From positions 1 through 64,000 of the forward strand of contig NZ_JAGGQU010000016.1 in the NCBI RefSeq assembly GCF_018613155.1: a DNA stretch of 64,000 nucleotides, read 5' to 3'. The position numbers were made by a program, and so were the translations under genes. Of this stretch, positions 28,022-37,341 are shown piece by piece; positions within the stretch are counted from its first letter, which is position 1; every line of letters begins with the position of its first letter. A model generated the notes under the pieces. The model was not told the DNA's origin. It saw nothing but the letters and a program-made list of their open reading frames with translations, and made no database searches. This DNA comes from Bacillus sp. ISL-55. Lineage in GTDB: Bacteria > Bacillota > Bacilli > Bacillales > Cytobacillaceae.

Positions 28022-28278
28022 AGCAGGAATCCATATATATATTAATTCTGCACATTGATCTCCTTGTCTACTTTCCACTTTCCCCCACCCCGCCATTCAG
28101 CTAGCTGAATGGCGACATACGACGACGACATAACACAATTCCATTTTAACAGAACAAGCAATTTAAAGTCGGATATTCCGCTCATAGCTTGGACATCATT
28201 TTATTTTTTACCTTCTATTATAAAAAAATGTACCTCAAGGCCGAAGTCACTCCCGGTTCGGACACCATTTCCTTTTCT

Positions 28279-29057
28279 GGCACCCAACCTGTCTGAAGTT
28301 ACCTCATCTTTTGACAGCTTTTCCTCTTCTGGCACCAAACCTGTCTGAAGTCACCTCAACTTATGACAGCTTTGCCTCTTTTGGCACCAAACCTGTCTGA
28401 AGTTACCTCATCTTCGGACAGCTGTTCCTCTTTTGGCACCAAACCTGTTTGAAGTTACCTCATCTTCGGACAGCTTTTCCCCTTTTGGCACCAAACCTGT
28501 CTGAAGTTGCCTCATCTTCTGACAGCTTTTCCCCTTCTGGGACCAAACCTGTCTGAAGTTGCCTCATCTTTTGACAGCTTTCCTTCTTCTGGCACCAAAA
28601 CTGTCTGAAGTTGCCCCATCTTCGGACAGCTTTTCGCTCTAACATCTCGAACCTGTCACAATAACCGCGTTTTCTTGACAGCTTTTCGTCTCAACACCTC
28701 AAACCTGTCACAATAACGGCTTTTTCTTGACAGCTTTTCGTCCCAACACCTCGAACCTGTCACAATAACCGCGTTTTCTTGACAGCTTTTCGTCCTGAAA
28801 CCTCAAACCTGTCACAATAACCGCGTTTTCTTGACAGCTTTTCGTCTTAACACCTCGAACCGGTCACAATAACGGCGTTTTCTTGACAGCTTTTCGTCCC
28901 AACACCCCGAACCTGTCACAATAACGGCGTTTTCTTGACAGCTTTTCGTCTCAACACCTCAAACCTGTCACAATAACGGCGTTTTCTTGACAGCTTTTCG
29001 TCTCAACACCTCAAACCTGTCACAATAACGGCGTTTTCTTGACAGCTTTTCTCCTTA
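28279..29057. repeat. Tandem array of 52-bp units, two subfamilies
   Basis: About seven A-type units (GGCACCAAACCTGTCTGAAG ... CTGACAGCTTTTCC) are followed at 28641 by about eight B-type units (AACACCTCAAACCTGTCACA ... CTTGACAGCTTTTCGTC). Both types are about 52 bases long and share the inverted pair CTGTC/GACAG. Variation is spread over the whole unit, so there are no spacers in the CRISPR sense. Confidence 0.92.
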
Positions 29058-29166
29058 TCACACCAAACTTGTCCGTAGTAACTCCTGATCCCCCACAAAA
29101 TCAAGTCGACAATCGTCTTAGATCCCCAAGAAATCAAGTCGCCAATCGTCTTAAATCAGCAAATAA

Positions 29167-29196
29167 AGAAACCAGTGTATCTATCACACTGGTTCC
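29167..29196 (-). terminator. Terminator after small gene at 29.2 kb
   Basis: On the minus strand GAACCAGTGT pairs with ACACTGGTTTC across a 7-base loop and is followed by TTTATTT. Confidence 0.7.
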
Positions 29197-29228
29197 TAAA
29201 ACATTTCTTCTATTATATATACTCTCGC

Positions 29229-29381
29229 TTACGAGTGGACTTTTCTGTCCAGGTCTGCGACCATCCGTTGGCTTTTGATATAGTCTCTTTCGCGTTTTCT
29301 TTCGACTTCCATTCTTGCGTCATGGTTCATGCTGTATACCTCGTAACTAATTCCATGAGCTCCATGCATCGCTTTTTCCAT
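29229..29381 (-). CDS. Possible small protein (50 aa)
   Basis: Reads MEKAMHGAHGISYEVYSMNH and continues with a highly charged helix (Glu/Arg/Lys-rich) ending ADLDRKVHS. The frame closes 33 bases before a minus-strand terminator, which supports expression. The ribosome-binding site is weak (AAGTGA). No domain is recognised. It is below the length most gene callers accept. Confidence 0.45.
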   Translation of the reverse strand: MEKAMHGAHGISYEVYSMNHDARMEVERKRERDYIKSQRMVADLDRKVHS

Positions 29382-29437
29382 TTCACTTGTGTAGTTCAGT
29401 TTTAGCTGACTAATAGTGAATCATCCCTTCGGTTTTT

Positions 29438-29460
29438 CGCTTTAATAAGCGATTTTTTTG
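29438..29460 (+). terminator. Possible plus-strand terminator
   Basis: TCGCTT-TAAT-AAGCGA is followed by seven T reading on plus. No gene is seen upstream on that strand, so it may end a transcript from the repeat array. Confidence 0.45.
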
Positions 29461-29646
29461 ATAGTGCAATCTTAACACCTTTTATTTACCACTATCAAAG
29501 CGGTTAAAACCGTTAATTTTTGGATGTGATGGAGTAAGGAGGGCTAACGCGACTTCACCTCTGCCATTCTTAGAATACTGGCAAAATCCTCCCAAATGAA
29601 GCCTTTCCTGTTATTTAACAGCCCATTTTGCTGTATAAAACAGCTT

Positions 29647-30018
29647 TTACTGTTTCAAAGTATTCAATTCTGCCATTGCTTCCTGGACTAGTGTCACTGC
29701 CTGGCTCATTGCCGCACCGCCACCAAAAGCAGCTGTCACTCCAACCGCTTCCAGAATTTGCTCTTCCGATGCTCCCTGGTCAAGGCAGCCTTTTAAATGA
29801 TATATAATGCAATATTCATCCTGTGAATACAATGAAATCCCCAAAGCAATCAGCTGCTTTTCTTTTTGCGTCAAAGTCCCTTCCTGAAAACATACTTCAG
29901 TAAACGCATTATAATGTCTGGCAAGCTCTGGCATTCTTTGCGTAAATACACCCAGGCCCTGCTTATATTCATGCAATGCTGCTTCTGTTGAATTCCGAGG
30001 TTCATAATGATGCTCCAT
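29647..30018 (-). CDS. yurZ: Carboxymuconolactone decarboxylase-family protein (YurZ-like)
   Basis: A 123-residue AhpD-like protein. The CMD core is seen in [20 protein letters not shown] and [14 protein letters not shown]. Only one Cys (EYC) is in the usual CxxC position, so thiol peroxidase activity is doubtful. ATG at 30018 has GGAG 8 bases upstream. It lies downstream of metNIQ on the same strand, the place of yurZ in B. subtilis between suf and met genes. Confidence 0.82.
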   Translation of the reverse strand: MEHHYEPRNSTEAALHEYKQGLGVFTQRMPELARHYNAFTEVCFQEGTLTQKEKQLIALGISLYSQDEYCIIYHLKGCLDQGASEEQILEAVGVTAAFGGGAAMSQAVTLVQEAMAELNTLKQ

Positions 30019-30090
30019 TGCTTCCACTCCATTCTGCTTTTTTCTCGGTTAGTATGTTAATTTTCACAGTCAGTTATGCGGCAAAAAGAA

Positions 30091-30113
30091 AAAGCAGGCT
30101 GCACGCCTGCTTT
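30091..30113 (-). terminator. Terminator of metNIQ
   Basis: AAAGCAGGC is mirrored around a 5-base loop and followed by TTTTCTTTTT on the minus strand. Confidence 0.85.
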
Positions 30114-30121
30114 CATCTCAT

Positions 30122-30961
30122 TTATTCTTTTACAGGTACAACTGCACCTTCATATTTTTCAAGGATAAAGTCCTGGATCTCCTTGGAGTGAAGCACTTCA
30201 ACTAGCGCCTTGATTGCCGGTTTTTCAGCATCTCCTTCACGAACGGCAATTACGTTCACATATGGAGAATCACTTTCCTCAATCGCGATAGAATCCTCTA
30301 ATGGATTAAGTCCAGCATCAATTGCATAGTTAGAGTTGATTAAAACTGCATCGCCTTCGCCATTGTTGAAGATTTGTGGAAGTAACGCTGCTTCATATTC
30401 TGTATCAAACTTCAATTCTTTAGGGTTTTCTGCGATATCTTCAATTGTAGCCTTTACTTTTTCTACGCCTTCTTTAAGAGTAATCAAGCCCTCTTTTTCA
30501 AGCATTGTCAAGATACGGCCATGGTCTGCTACCGAGCTGCTCATGATAATGTGCGCACCTTTTGGCAGGTCATCAAGAGTAGTATGGTCTTGTGAATAGA
30601 CACCAATTGGCTCGATGTGGATTCCTCCAGCATTCTCAAACTTATAGCCATGTTCAGCCATTTGTGACTCAAGGTAAGGAATATGCTGGAAGTAGTTAGC
30701 ATCAAGCTCTCCTGATTCAAGTGCCTGGTTTGGAACAACATAATCGTTGAAAGTCTTGACTTCCATTTCATAGCCTTTTTCTTCAAGTAGTGCTTTTGCT
30801 TCTTCCAAAATTTCTGCGTGCGGTACGTTTGAAGCACCTACGACGATTTTTTTGCTTTCTTCCTTGCCGCCTTCTCCAGTTGTGTTATCCTCAGAAGTTC
30901 CGCAAGCTGCAAGACCTGCTGTTAATACTAATGCTAATAGAGCTAATAACCATTTTTTCAA
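30122..30961 (-). CDS. metQ: Methionine ABC transporter substrate-binding lipoprotein MetQ
   Basis: A 279-residue NlpA-family lipoprotein with signal peptide and lipobox LAAC at the N-terminus. The mature part has VGASNVPHAEILEEAK and LDANYFQHIPYL typical of MetQ. It captures methionine outside the membrane and delivers it to MetNI. It follows metI by 14 bases, as the last gene of the SAM-riboswitch operon. Confidence 0.95.
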   Translation of the reverse strand: MKKWLLALLALVLTAGLAACGTSEDNTTGEGGKEESKKIVVGASNVPHAEILEEAKALLEEKGYEMEVKTFNDYVVPNQALESGELDANYFQHIPYLESQMAEHGYKFENAGGIHIEPIGVYSQDHTTLDDLPKGAHIIMSSSVADHGRILTMLEKEGLITLKEGVEKVKATIEDIAENPKELKFDTEYEAALLPQIFNNGEGDAVLINSNYAIDAGLNPLEDSIAIEESDSPYVNVIAVREGDAEKPAIKALVEVLHSKEIQDFILEKYEGAVVPVKE

Positions 30962-30975
30962 TTCAAATCTCTCCT

Positions 30976-31644
30976 TTATCTCTTATCTAATTTTCTAGTG
31001 AAGAAATCACCAACAAACTGGATTACAAACACGATAATCAAAATAATGATGGTCGCCATCAAGGTGACATCATTCCGGCTTCTCTGGAAGCCTTCCATGT
31101 ATGCCAGGTTTCCGAGACCGCCTGCCCCGATGACACCGGCCATCGCCGTGTAACTGACTAACGCGATCGCTGTCACCGTGATACCAGAAACCAAGGCTGG
31201 CATCGATTCCGGCAGCAGCACCTTCCAGATGATCGTCGTCGTCTTCGCTCCCATAGACTTGGCTGCTTCAATGACTCCTTTATCAATCTCACGTAAGCCA
31301 ATCTCAACCATCCTTGCGTAAAATGGAGCCGATCCAATAATCAGTGCAGGCAATGCCGCATTTTCCCCGATCATCGATCCCACGATGATCTTTGTAAAAG
31401 GAATCAGAAGGACGATTAAGATTATGAATGGGATGGATCTAAAAATATTAACGACTGCACTCAATACTAAATTGACCGGCCTGTTTTCCCATATATTTCC
31501 CTTGGAAGTTAAAAAGAGCAGCAGTCCAAGAATCGCTCCAAGAATGAAGGTAGCCACAACAGAGATGGCACTCATGTATAGTGTCTCAACTGTCGCTTCC
31601 CACATTCGGTCCCAGTTCACATTCGGAAACAAATTTTCAGCCAT
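30976..31644 (-). CDS. metI: Methionine ABC transporter permease MetI
   Basis: A 222-residue permease with five hydrophobic segments and the inner-membrane coupling motif EAAKSMGAKTTTIIWKVLLPE. It overlaps metN by 8 bases. It transports methionine powered by MetN. Confidence 0.95.
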   Translation of the reverse strand: MAENLFPNVNWDRMWEATVETLYMSAISVVATFILGAILGLLLFLTSKGNIWENRPVNLVLSAVVNIFRSIPFIILIVLLIPFTKIIVGSMIGENAALPALIIGSAPFYARMVEIGLREIDKGVIEAAKSMGAKTTTIIWKVLLPESMPALVSGITVTAIALVSYTAMAGVIGAGGLGNLAYMEGFQRSRNDVTLMATIIILIIVFVIQFVGDFFTRKLDKR

Positions 31645-32662
31645 GCGAAATCACCTCCACGCCGACCTCATGCTGGCCAATATACTCGATTGCCCGGGTC
31701 ACTTCGCCCTCTTCACCATCAAGATGGATGAACAAGGTTCCATATGAACCATCTTGTGTCTGCGAAATTTTACCCTGAACAATATTGACCGTTATTGAAA
31801 ACTCACGAATCAAATTGGTGATCAGCGGCTGTTCGGTTCCTTCACCTACGAATGTCAGCTGGACAACGCGACCATGTGGATATCGCTCAAGCAAGTGATC
31901 AACTGTTTCCTTTGTTTCCTCAGGTTCTGTCACCTGCTGGACGAATCTTTTCGTAATAGGCTTCTGCGGGTTCTTGAACACTTCCAGTACTGGTCCTGTT
32001 TCAACAATCTTTCCGCCTTCCATGACAGCGACTCGGTGACAGATTTTCCTGATAACATGCATTTCGTGCGTGATCAGGACAATCGTAAGACCAAGCCTCT
32101 TATTGATATCAACAAGCAGATCAAGAATCTGATCAGTTGTCTGCGGATCAAGTGCTGAAGTTGCTTCATCCCCAAGAAGTACTTTAGGGTTATTAGCCAG
32201 TGCCCTCGCGATTCCGACCCTTTGCTTTTGCCCCCCGCTCAACTGGGAAGGATAAGCATCTCCTCTGCCCTCAAGGCCAACAAGTTCGATTAACTCTTTT
32301 ACCCGTACATCTCTTTGAGCTTTAGCTACACCGGCAATTTCAAGCGGGAAAGCGATATTTTCTGCTACTGTTCTTGACCAGAGCAGGTTGAAGTGCTGGA
32401 AAATCATGCTGATTTCCTGGCGAGCCTTCCGCAGTTCCGCTCCCTTAATCCTTGAAACTTCCCTTCCTGCTACCACGACTGAACCTGAAGTTGGGATCTC
32501 CAGACCGTTCAGCATCCGGATCAAAGTACTTTTGCCGGCGCCACTGTAGCCGATGACCCCATAGATTTCGCCTTCCTTGACTTCAAGGTTGACATCATCT
32601 ACCGCTATAACATCTCCCTTGTTGGAAGGGTAAATCTTTCTGGCATTTTTTATCGTAATCAA
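31637..32662 (-). CDS. metN: Methionine ABC transporter ATPase MetN
   Basis: A 341-residue ATPase with Walker A GYSGAGKSTL, signature LSGGQKQRVGIARAL, Walker B LLGDEATSALD and a C-terminal NIL domain (about 265-341) that binds methionine and inhibits transport. It is the first gene of metNIQ. GGGGGAG lies upstream of the ATG. Confidence 0.96.
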   Translation of the reverse strand: MITIKNARKIYPSNKGDVIAVDDVNLEVKEGEIYGVIGYSGAGKSTLIRMLNGLEIPTSGSVVVAGREVSRIKGAELRKARQEISMIFQHFNLLWSRTVAENIAFPLEIAGVAKAQRDVRVKELIELVGLEGRGDAYPSQLSGGQKQRVGIARALANNPKVLLGDEATSALDPQTTDQILDLLVDINKRLGLTIVLITHEMHVIRKICHRVAVMEGGKIVETGPVLEVFKNPQKPITKRFVQQVTEPEETKETVDHLLERYPHGRVVQLTFVGEGTEQPLITNLIREFSITVNIVQGKISQTQDGSYGTLFIHLDGEEGEVTRAIEYIGQHEVGVEVISHG

Positions 32663-32885
32663 TTGACTCCCCCTCTTTACATCTACACTTATTAAAACCG
32701 TTAAATTTCCCTGAAAATTAAGAAGGTTATCAATCTAGTTTCCCATTCCCTAACCGAAAAAATTCAAACTCCAGTAAAAATGGGTAATAGACTCTATCTT
32801 AAACGGGGATGATTATGCTCTAGTTATAAATTCTTTTCGAACAAGCTTTTGGACTATAACTTTTTAAGCATTTTTTCGAAAAGGG

Positions 32886-32922
32886 CAAAATAAAAGCCTT
32901 CCTGCAAGTGAGCAGAAAGGCA
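32886..32922 (-). terminator. SAM-riboswitch terminator before metN
   Basis: GCCTTTCTGC pairs with GCAGGAAGGC and is followed by TTTTATTTT on the minus strand. This is the expression platform of the S box. Confidence 0.88.
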
Positions 32923-32939
32923 TAGTCATAGTAGATTCC

Positions 32940-33060
32940 TTTCTCTCATCTGCCAAAGCGATCCGCTTTGTGTGAATTGGCACCATTTCAGCAAGCATTG
33001 CTTACTGACGGTTGCCGGGTTTCATAGGGCACTTCCCTCCACCTCTCTTGATAAGAGCAC
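32940..33060 (-). promoter_or_regulatory. SAM-I riboswitch (S box) of metNIQ
   Basis: Minus strand shows the core CTCTTATCAAGAGAGGTGG, GGGAAGTGCCCTATGAAACC, CGGCAACCG, GGTGCCAATTC and AGATGAGAG. It fills most of the 500-base gap upstream of metN. High SAM should cause termination at 32886-32922. Confidence 0.95.
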
Positions 33061-33168
33061 GCTATTAAATTATCTAACCGGTTTTAAGTTACGAGTGTGA
33101 TTGTAGCACGGAGTAAAAAAGAGTGTCAATAAAATTATTTTCAAATACTTTATGGGAGTTTATGGATA

Positions 33169-34485
33169 TTAAGCTCTAGCCGGTATTCCTGGCACTCCAG
33201 TCGCCTTTTCAATTGCCTGCTCCAGATCCTCGATGATATCCTCGACATTTTCAATACCGACAGAAAGGCGGATTAAATCTTCAGGAACTCCCGCTGCTTT
33301 AAGACCGTCTGAATCCAGCTGCTGGTGTGTTGTACTTGCAGGATGGATGATCAGGCTCTTCGCGTCACCGACATTCGCAACATGGGACCATAGTTCTAAT
33401 GAGTTAATCAGCTTTGCACCGGCTTCCCTGCCACCTTCAATCCCAAAAATAACAACTGCCCCTGCTCCCTTTGGAAGATATCGATCTGCGAGTTCTTTAT
33501 CAGGATGAGATTCATGGCCAGGATAGCTGACCCATGTAACAGCAGGATGCGATTCAAGGTATTCTACGACTTTACGTGTATTAGCAACATGTTCCTTCAT
33601 CCTAACATGTAAAGTCTCTATCCCAAGATTGAATTGGAATGCACTCTGAGGACTGATCGCCGGTCCAAGGTCTCGCAGCAGCTGGACTCTTGCCTTTACG
33701 ATAAATGCGGCAGCTCCGATTGCCTCACTATAGACAAGATCATGGTAGCTGGAGTCCGGCTCATTGAAGCCCGGGAATTTAGGCGACTTCCAATCGAACT
33801 TTCCTCCATCCACAATGATTCCGCCCATGACTGTACCATTTCCTAAGAGCCACTTGGTCGCTGAGTGAACAACGATGTCCGCGCCATGTTCAATTGGCCG
33901 GCAAAGATATGGGGTAGCAAATGTATTATCGATGATTAGCGGAAGACCTGCTTCATGGGCAACTTCAGCTACAGCTTCAATGTCCAATACTCTGAGACTT
34001 GGATTACCGATTGTTTCTGCGTAGACTGCTTTTGTTTTCGGAGTGATCGCCTTTCTAAAATTTGCAGGATCAGCTGGATCCACTAGATGAACTTTTATTC
34101 CATACTTTGGAAGGGTTACAGCAAATAGATTGTAAGTACCTCCATATAGATTGGATGCAGCAACAATTTCATCACCCGCATGCGCAATATTCAGGATCGC
34201 CATCGTGATGGCAGACATCCCGCTCGATAACGCAAGAGCGCCTATACCTCCCTCAAGAAGAGCCACTTTTTCTTCCAGGGCAGTAACTGTCGGATTATGT
34301 ATCCGTGAGTAAATGTAGCCCGCTTCCTTAAGCGCAAATAAATCTGCTGCATGTTCTGTGTTTTCAAATTGAAACGCATTGCTTGAATAAATAGGAACTG
34401 CCCTCGCTCCGGTCACTGGGTCAGGTGACTGACCACCATGTACCCCTAGCGTTTCGATTCGGTAATTCTTTTTCTCATTAGCCAT
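33169..34485 (-). CDS. metY: O-acetylhomoserine sulphhydrylase (MetY type)
   Basis: A 438-residue Cys/Met-metabolism PLP enzyme with PLP lysine in VVHSATKWLLGNG. Motifs include YSSNAFQFENTEHAA and SSGMSAI. The length and insertions fit O-acetylhomoserine sulphhydrylase, which makes homocysteine from sulphide. ATG at 34485 (MANEKKNYRIE) has GGAGAG 6-8 bases upstream. It has its own SAM riboswitch and terminator and ends 109 bases before the next S box, so it is an independent unit. Confidence 0.92.
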   Translation of the reverse strand: MANEKKNYRIETLGVHGGQSPDPVTGARAVPIYSSNAFQFENTEHAADLFALKEAGYIYSRIHNPTVTALEEKVALLEGGIGALALSSGMSAITMAILNIAHAGDEIVAASNLYGGTYNLFAVTLPKYGIKVHLVDPADPANFRKAITPKTKAVYAETIGNPSLRVLDIEAVAEVAHEAGLPLIIDNTFATPYLCRPIEHGADIVVHSATKWLLGNGTVMGGIIVDGGKFDWKSPKFPGFNEPDSSYHDLVYSEAIGAAAFIVKARVQLLRDLGPAISPQSAFQFNLGIETLHVRMKEHVANTRKVVEYLESHPAVTWVSYPGHESHPDKELADRYLPKGAGAVVIFGIEGGREAGAKLINSLELWSHVANVGDAKSLIIHPASTTHQQLDSDGLKAAGVPEDLIRLSVGIENVEDIIEDLEQAIEKATGVPGIPARA

Positions 34486-34528
34486 CTCCATCTCTCCAAT
34501 CAGTATATTTTTCCGGAAAAAATGAAAC

Positions 34529-34557
34529 AAAAAACCCTCTTCCTAAGAAGAGGGTCA
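34529..34557 (-). terminator. SAM-riboswitch terminator before metY
   Basis: GACCCTCTTC pairs with GAAGAGGGT and is followed by TTTTTTG on the minus strand. Confidence 0.88.
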
Positions 34558-34561
34558 TTTA

Positions 34562-34675
34562 TCATCTCTCCTTATCTTTCAGAGCAAAAAACTCTGCTGG
34601 AATTAGCACCGTGTTTTCACAACCGGTTGCCGGGCTTCATAGGGCCAGTCCCTCCGCCTCTCTGGATAAGAGTAT
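34562..34675 (-). promoter_or_regulatory. SAM-I riboswitch (S box) of metY
   Basis: Minus strand reads CTCTTATCCAGAGAGGCGG, GGGACTGGCCCTATGAAGCC, CGGCAACCGG, GGTGCTAATTCC. It is the second S box in 2 kb. Confidence 0.95.
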
Positions 34676-34757
34676 TCAATTCGTTTTTACTGCGTTAAAG
34701 TGATAATATCACGTCGCAATATATCGGTCAATATATTTCGATTATTCAGATAAAATT

Positions 34758-35096
34758 TTATACAGGAAGTGGTCTCGCAAGATAAAATAATGATTCCAGA
34801 ACCAATTGGGAGCGAAAAGAACAATCAGTTGTGAAATAATTCATTTTTACTAACTGACGCAGTTTCAGATCTCCATTAAATAATTGATCCAAAAGCGCAT
34901 CCTTTCCAGAAATCGTTGCAGTGTATCTGGCATGCATGCAGGTTTCCTGGCAAGCCACCTTGCCATCCTTGAAAGACAAGTAGAATGTACCACTCTCCGC
35001 TTCAATTTTTAAGCATAATTCCAGTTTATTTACTAGTTGAAGAATATGCTTCTTATTCTGGATTTCATTCGCAAACCTGGCGATGCGTTCCCGCAT
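34758..35096 (-). CDS. SCP2-like small protein (YusD-like)
   Basis: A 112-residue soluble protein starting MRERIARFANEIQ. The middle (LCLKIEAESGTFYLSFKDGKV) resembles the strand pattern of SCP2 sterol-carrier folds, which bind lipids. ATG at 35096 has AAGGGAG 9 bases upstream. Position after metNIQ/metY suggests the yusD counterpart. The fold assignment is from pattern only. Confidence 0.65.
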   Translation of the reverse strand: MRERIARFANEIQNKKHILQLVNKLELCLKIEAESGTFYLSFKDGKVACQETCMHARYTATISGKDALLDQLFNGDLKLRQLVKMNYFTTDCSFRSQLVLESLFYLARPLPV

Positions 35097-35208
35097 TCCG
35101 ATCATCTCCCTTAAAATACATATTCCTTGTAATCCAGGGAAAAACCTGTAAAAACCCTTCGACAAATAATTTGATTAAACTAGAATTTACATTGTGAATA
35201 ACGTAAAA

Positions 35209-35245
35209 AAAGACAATGCCGCATGATATTTCGGCATTGTCTTTC
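35209..35245 (-). terminator. Terminator of the MFS gene
   Basis: AAAGACAATGCCG is mirrored around a 9-base loop and followed by T-rich sequence on the minus strand. Confidence 0.85.
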
Positions 35246-35280
35246 ATTTCCCGAGAAATATATCCAAAGAAATACAGTAA

Positions 35281-36546
35281 TCAAGCTGGTTTTGTCTTCA
35301 CCATGACGGATTTTGGCTTATCCATACTTTTGAAAACAACGAAGAAATACGTGGATCCTACTAAGTAAAGACCAGCAGTGATGGTGAATACAGTTGCATA
35401 TCCCCAATATGAACCATATTTTAAGACGATTCCAGTTGAAATGGGACCCATAACGGCCCATCCAAGATTAAACACCATTTGATTCACAGAGTTGGCTAAA
35501 CCTTTCATGGAATCATCAACCTTCGACATCATTAATGACATCTGGATTGGATTGCCGGCATTCATTAGTGCCTGCCGGAATAAAAATCCAAGAGCAGCGA
35601 GCCAAAAATTCTGTGTGTATGCTGTCAGCAGAAGAAACGGCAAGGACAGCATCTGCAATATAACAACCGCTTTCACTTCACCAAGTCTGCGAACCACCAT
35701 TGGGCCGATGATCATCGCAACAGCTGTAGCTCCTTGTCCTAGTGAAATAACCAAGCCAATCAATGAATTGGAAGCCATGAACCGATCGGCAAAATAAAGG
35801 TTCAAATATGGAATGACCAATCCGGCTCCAAAGCCTATCATCAATTGCGCAACCGCAAACAGCAGAATGATTTTGACACTGGCTTTGTGGGGAATTCCTT
35901 TTGTTTTTTCATTTGTATCGCTAGCCGATATGCGCGGTTGCCGGGTTTCATTCAGCTTCATAATCGGTATCAGAGCTGCCATGAACAGAAGCGATCCAAT
36001 GATCAATGTATATCTGATACTTTCAATGCCAGGGACCATCATTCCGAATAGGTCTGTGAGAATCCCGCCCAAAAGACTTCCTATTACATTCGCACCTGTC
36101 ATCACCGCAAAATGAATACTGAATAAATGCACACGCTGTTCAGGCTTGGAATTCTCAGCTAGCCAAGGAATAATCGACACCTGGATAAATGCTGAAGCGA
36201 GACCTGTTCCGAACGCAAAAAGAATTAATAGTGACTGACTCTCAACAATGCTCCGGGTGAATAAGATCAACGCTGTTCCAACCGCTCCATACAGCATCAG
36301 TTTTTTCCTGCCTGCTTTATCACTTAAAATACCTGCCGGAATAAGAATGAGAGCAGTTGCCAGCGAGGTCATGGCAATGACCTTTCCGTTTACAAGCTCA
36401 TTATAGCCTAATTCCCTGATGTAAAAGTTATAGATAACCATGAAAATCCCAAGGCCAACCTGCGTCAAAATATTCGCAACGAAGGTAAGTCGTATGTTTT
36501 GATTATAGGTTTTAATTTGTGCCGCCCATTCGTGGTATAGAGTCAT
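35281..36546 (-). CDS. Major facilitator superfamily transporter
   Basis: A 421-residue protein with 12 hydrophobic segments and the MFS motif A-like GILSDKAGRKKLML between TM2 and TM3. The substrate is not evident. It is a single-gene unit with its own terminator. It appears to be an insertion relative to the B. subtilis order yusD-yusE. Confidence 0.85.
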   Translation of the reverse strand: MTLYHEWAAQIKTYNQNIRLTFVANILTQVGLGIFMVIYNFYIRELGYNELVNGKVIAMTSLATALILIPAGILSDKAGRKKLMLYGAVGTALILFTRSIVESQSLLILFAFGTGLASAFIQVSIIPWLAENSKPEQRVHLFSIHFAVMTGANVIGSLLGGILTDLFGMMVPGIESIRYTLIIGSLLFMAALIPIMKLNETRQPRISASDTNEKTKGIPHKASVKIILLFAVAQLMIGFGAGLVIPYLNLYFADRFMASNSLIGLVISLGQGATAVAMIIGPMVVRRLGEVKAVVILQMLSLPFLLLTAYTQNFWLAALGFLFRQALMNAGNPIQMSLMMSKVDDSMKGLANSVNQMVFNLGWAVMGPISTGIVLKYGSYWGYATVFTITAGLYLVGSTYFFVVFKSMDKPKSVMVKTKPA

Positions 36547-36647
36547 TTTACTGCGCCTCTCAATTATTTCGATAACCTAAATATAATCTTTTTGGAACGA
36601 TATGTAAATCTTTTTTCCTGTCCGATTTATATTGAATCCAAGTAAAA

Positions 36648-36673
36648 AAAACAAACGGCTTAGCCGTTTGTTT
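36648..36673. terminator. Terminator of yusE
   Basis: AAACAAACGGCT is a near-perfect palindrome with AGCCGTTTGTTT and reads as a terminator in either direction. Confidence 0.75.
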
Positions 36674-36984
36674 TAAACTTTTAAAGCTTTAAGTTTTTCG
36701 AAAAGATAAGGAACGGACTGAAAAGCATAGATTTTCTCCTGCTCCTCTCCTTCCTTTAATAAAATCAGACATGGCACACTTTCAATTTCAAAACGCTCCG
36801 CCATTTCAGGCAGGTAATTTAAGTCGGCTTTCCCTGAAGACACATCAGGTAGCAGCTGCTCTATAACCGTCAGCATCTTACTTGCGACCTGGCATGTTCC
36901 GCACATCGGCGTGTAAAAGTATAGGTAACCTGTTCGTTTTTCCTCCAGGAAGGTTTCGATCTCTCCCTTAGTCCATTCTTCCAT
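36673..36984 (-). CDS. yusE: Thioredoxin-like protein YusE
   Basis: A 103-residue thioredoxin-fold protein with active site CGTC in FYTPMCGTCQVASKM and cis-Pro motif SVPCLILL. It has no signal peptide. It lies 6 bases downstream of the Toprim gene. Probably a cytosolic disulphide reductase; the partner is unknown. Confidence 0.85.
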   Translation of the reverse strand: MEEWTKGEIETFLEEKRTGYLYFYTPMCGTCQVASKMLTVIEQLLPDVSSGKADLNYLPEMAERFEIESVPCLILLKEGEEQEKIYAFQSVPYLFEKLKALKV

Positions 36985-36990
36985 CTACAG

Positions 36991-37341
36991 TCATCCTTTT
37001 TCTAAGTACTCTGCATGAACGTCGATATTTGCTCCGATTAAAACTGTAGCGAGGTGATTTTCCGGTGCTGTCGCCACTTCCCTGTACATTCTGTCAATGT
37101 ACAAATGGTTCGCCTCAGGAAATTCCCTCTTAAATTGCTTTCTCAATTTTTCCCCTGAAGCATCCGCATCCACGAGGATATATACATCCTTATCAAAAAG
37201 GGAATCAATCAATTCATCAAGCTTTGAAACACCAATAGTCCCATTCGTACAAATTATTTCGACCGGTTCATTTAGCACGGCTTGCACTTTCTTTTTGTCT
37301 GACGAACCCTCTACTATGATCACCTTGTGATTTTCGTCCAT
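36991..37341 (-). CDS. yusF: Toprim-domain protein YusF
   Basis: A 116-residue protein made almost wholly of a Toprim domain: IIVEGSSDKKKV (Glu), then VYILVDADASGEKLRK (DxD). Such small Toprim proteins relate to primase/RNase M5-type metal sites. ATG at 37341 has AGGTGG 8 bases upstream. It is coupled to yusE. Confidence 0.85.
   Translation of the reverse strand: MDENHKVIIVEGSSDKKKVQAVLNEPVEIICTNGTIGVSKLDELIDSLFDKDVYILVDADASGEKLRKQFKREFPEANHLYIDRMYREVATAPENHLATVLIGANIDVHAEYLEKG

Larger units (their letters stand above)
27722..29228. other. Gene-free 1.5-kb interval upstream of sufCDSUB
   Basis: It contains the suf promoter region, a three-armed cruciform (27883-28021), a palindrome GCCATTCAGC/GCTGAATGGC (28093-28112), a tandem array of 52-bp units (28279-29057) and two 33-base units at about 29090-29155. 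No protein-coding gene is supported. Confidence 0.8.

Noticed and set aside
28460-28645. 61-codon minus-strand ORF with repeated peptide
   Set aside because: It is only the translation of the 52-bp tandem units; no ribosome-binding site and no continuation.
28279-29057. CRISPR array
   Set aside because: Units repeat in full with scattered substitutions; there are no constant repeats alternating with unique spacers, and no cas genes nearby.
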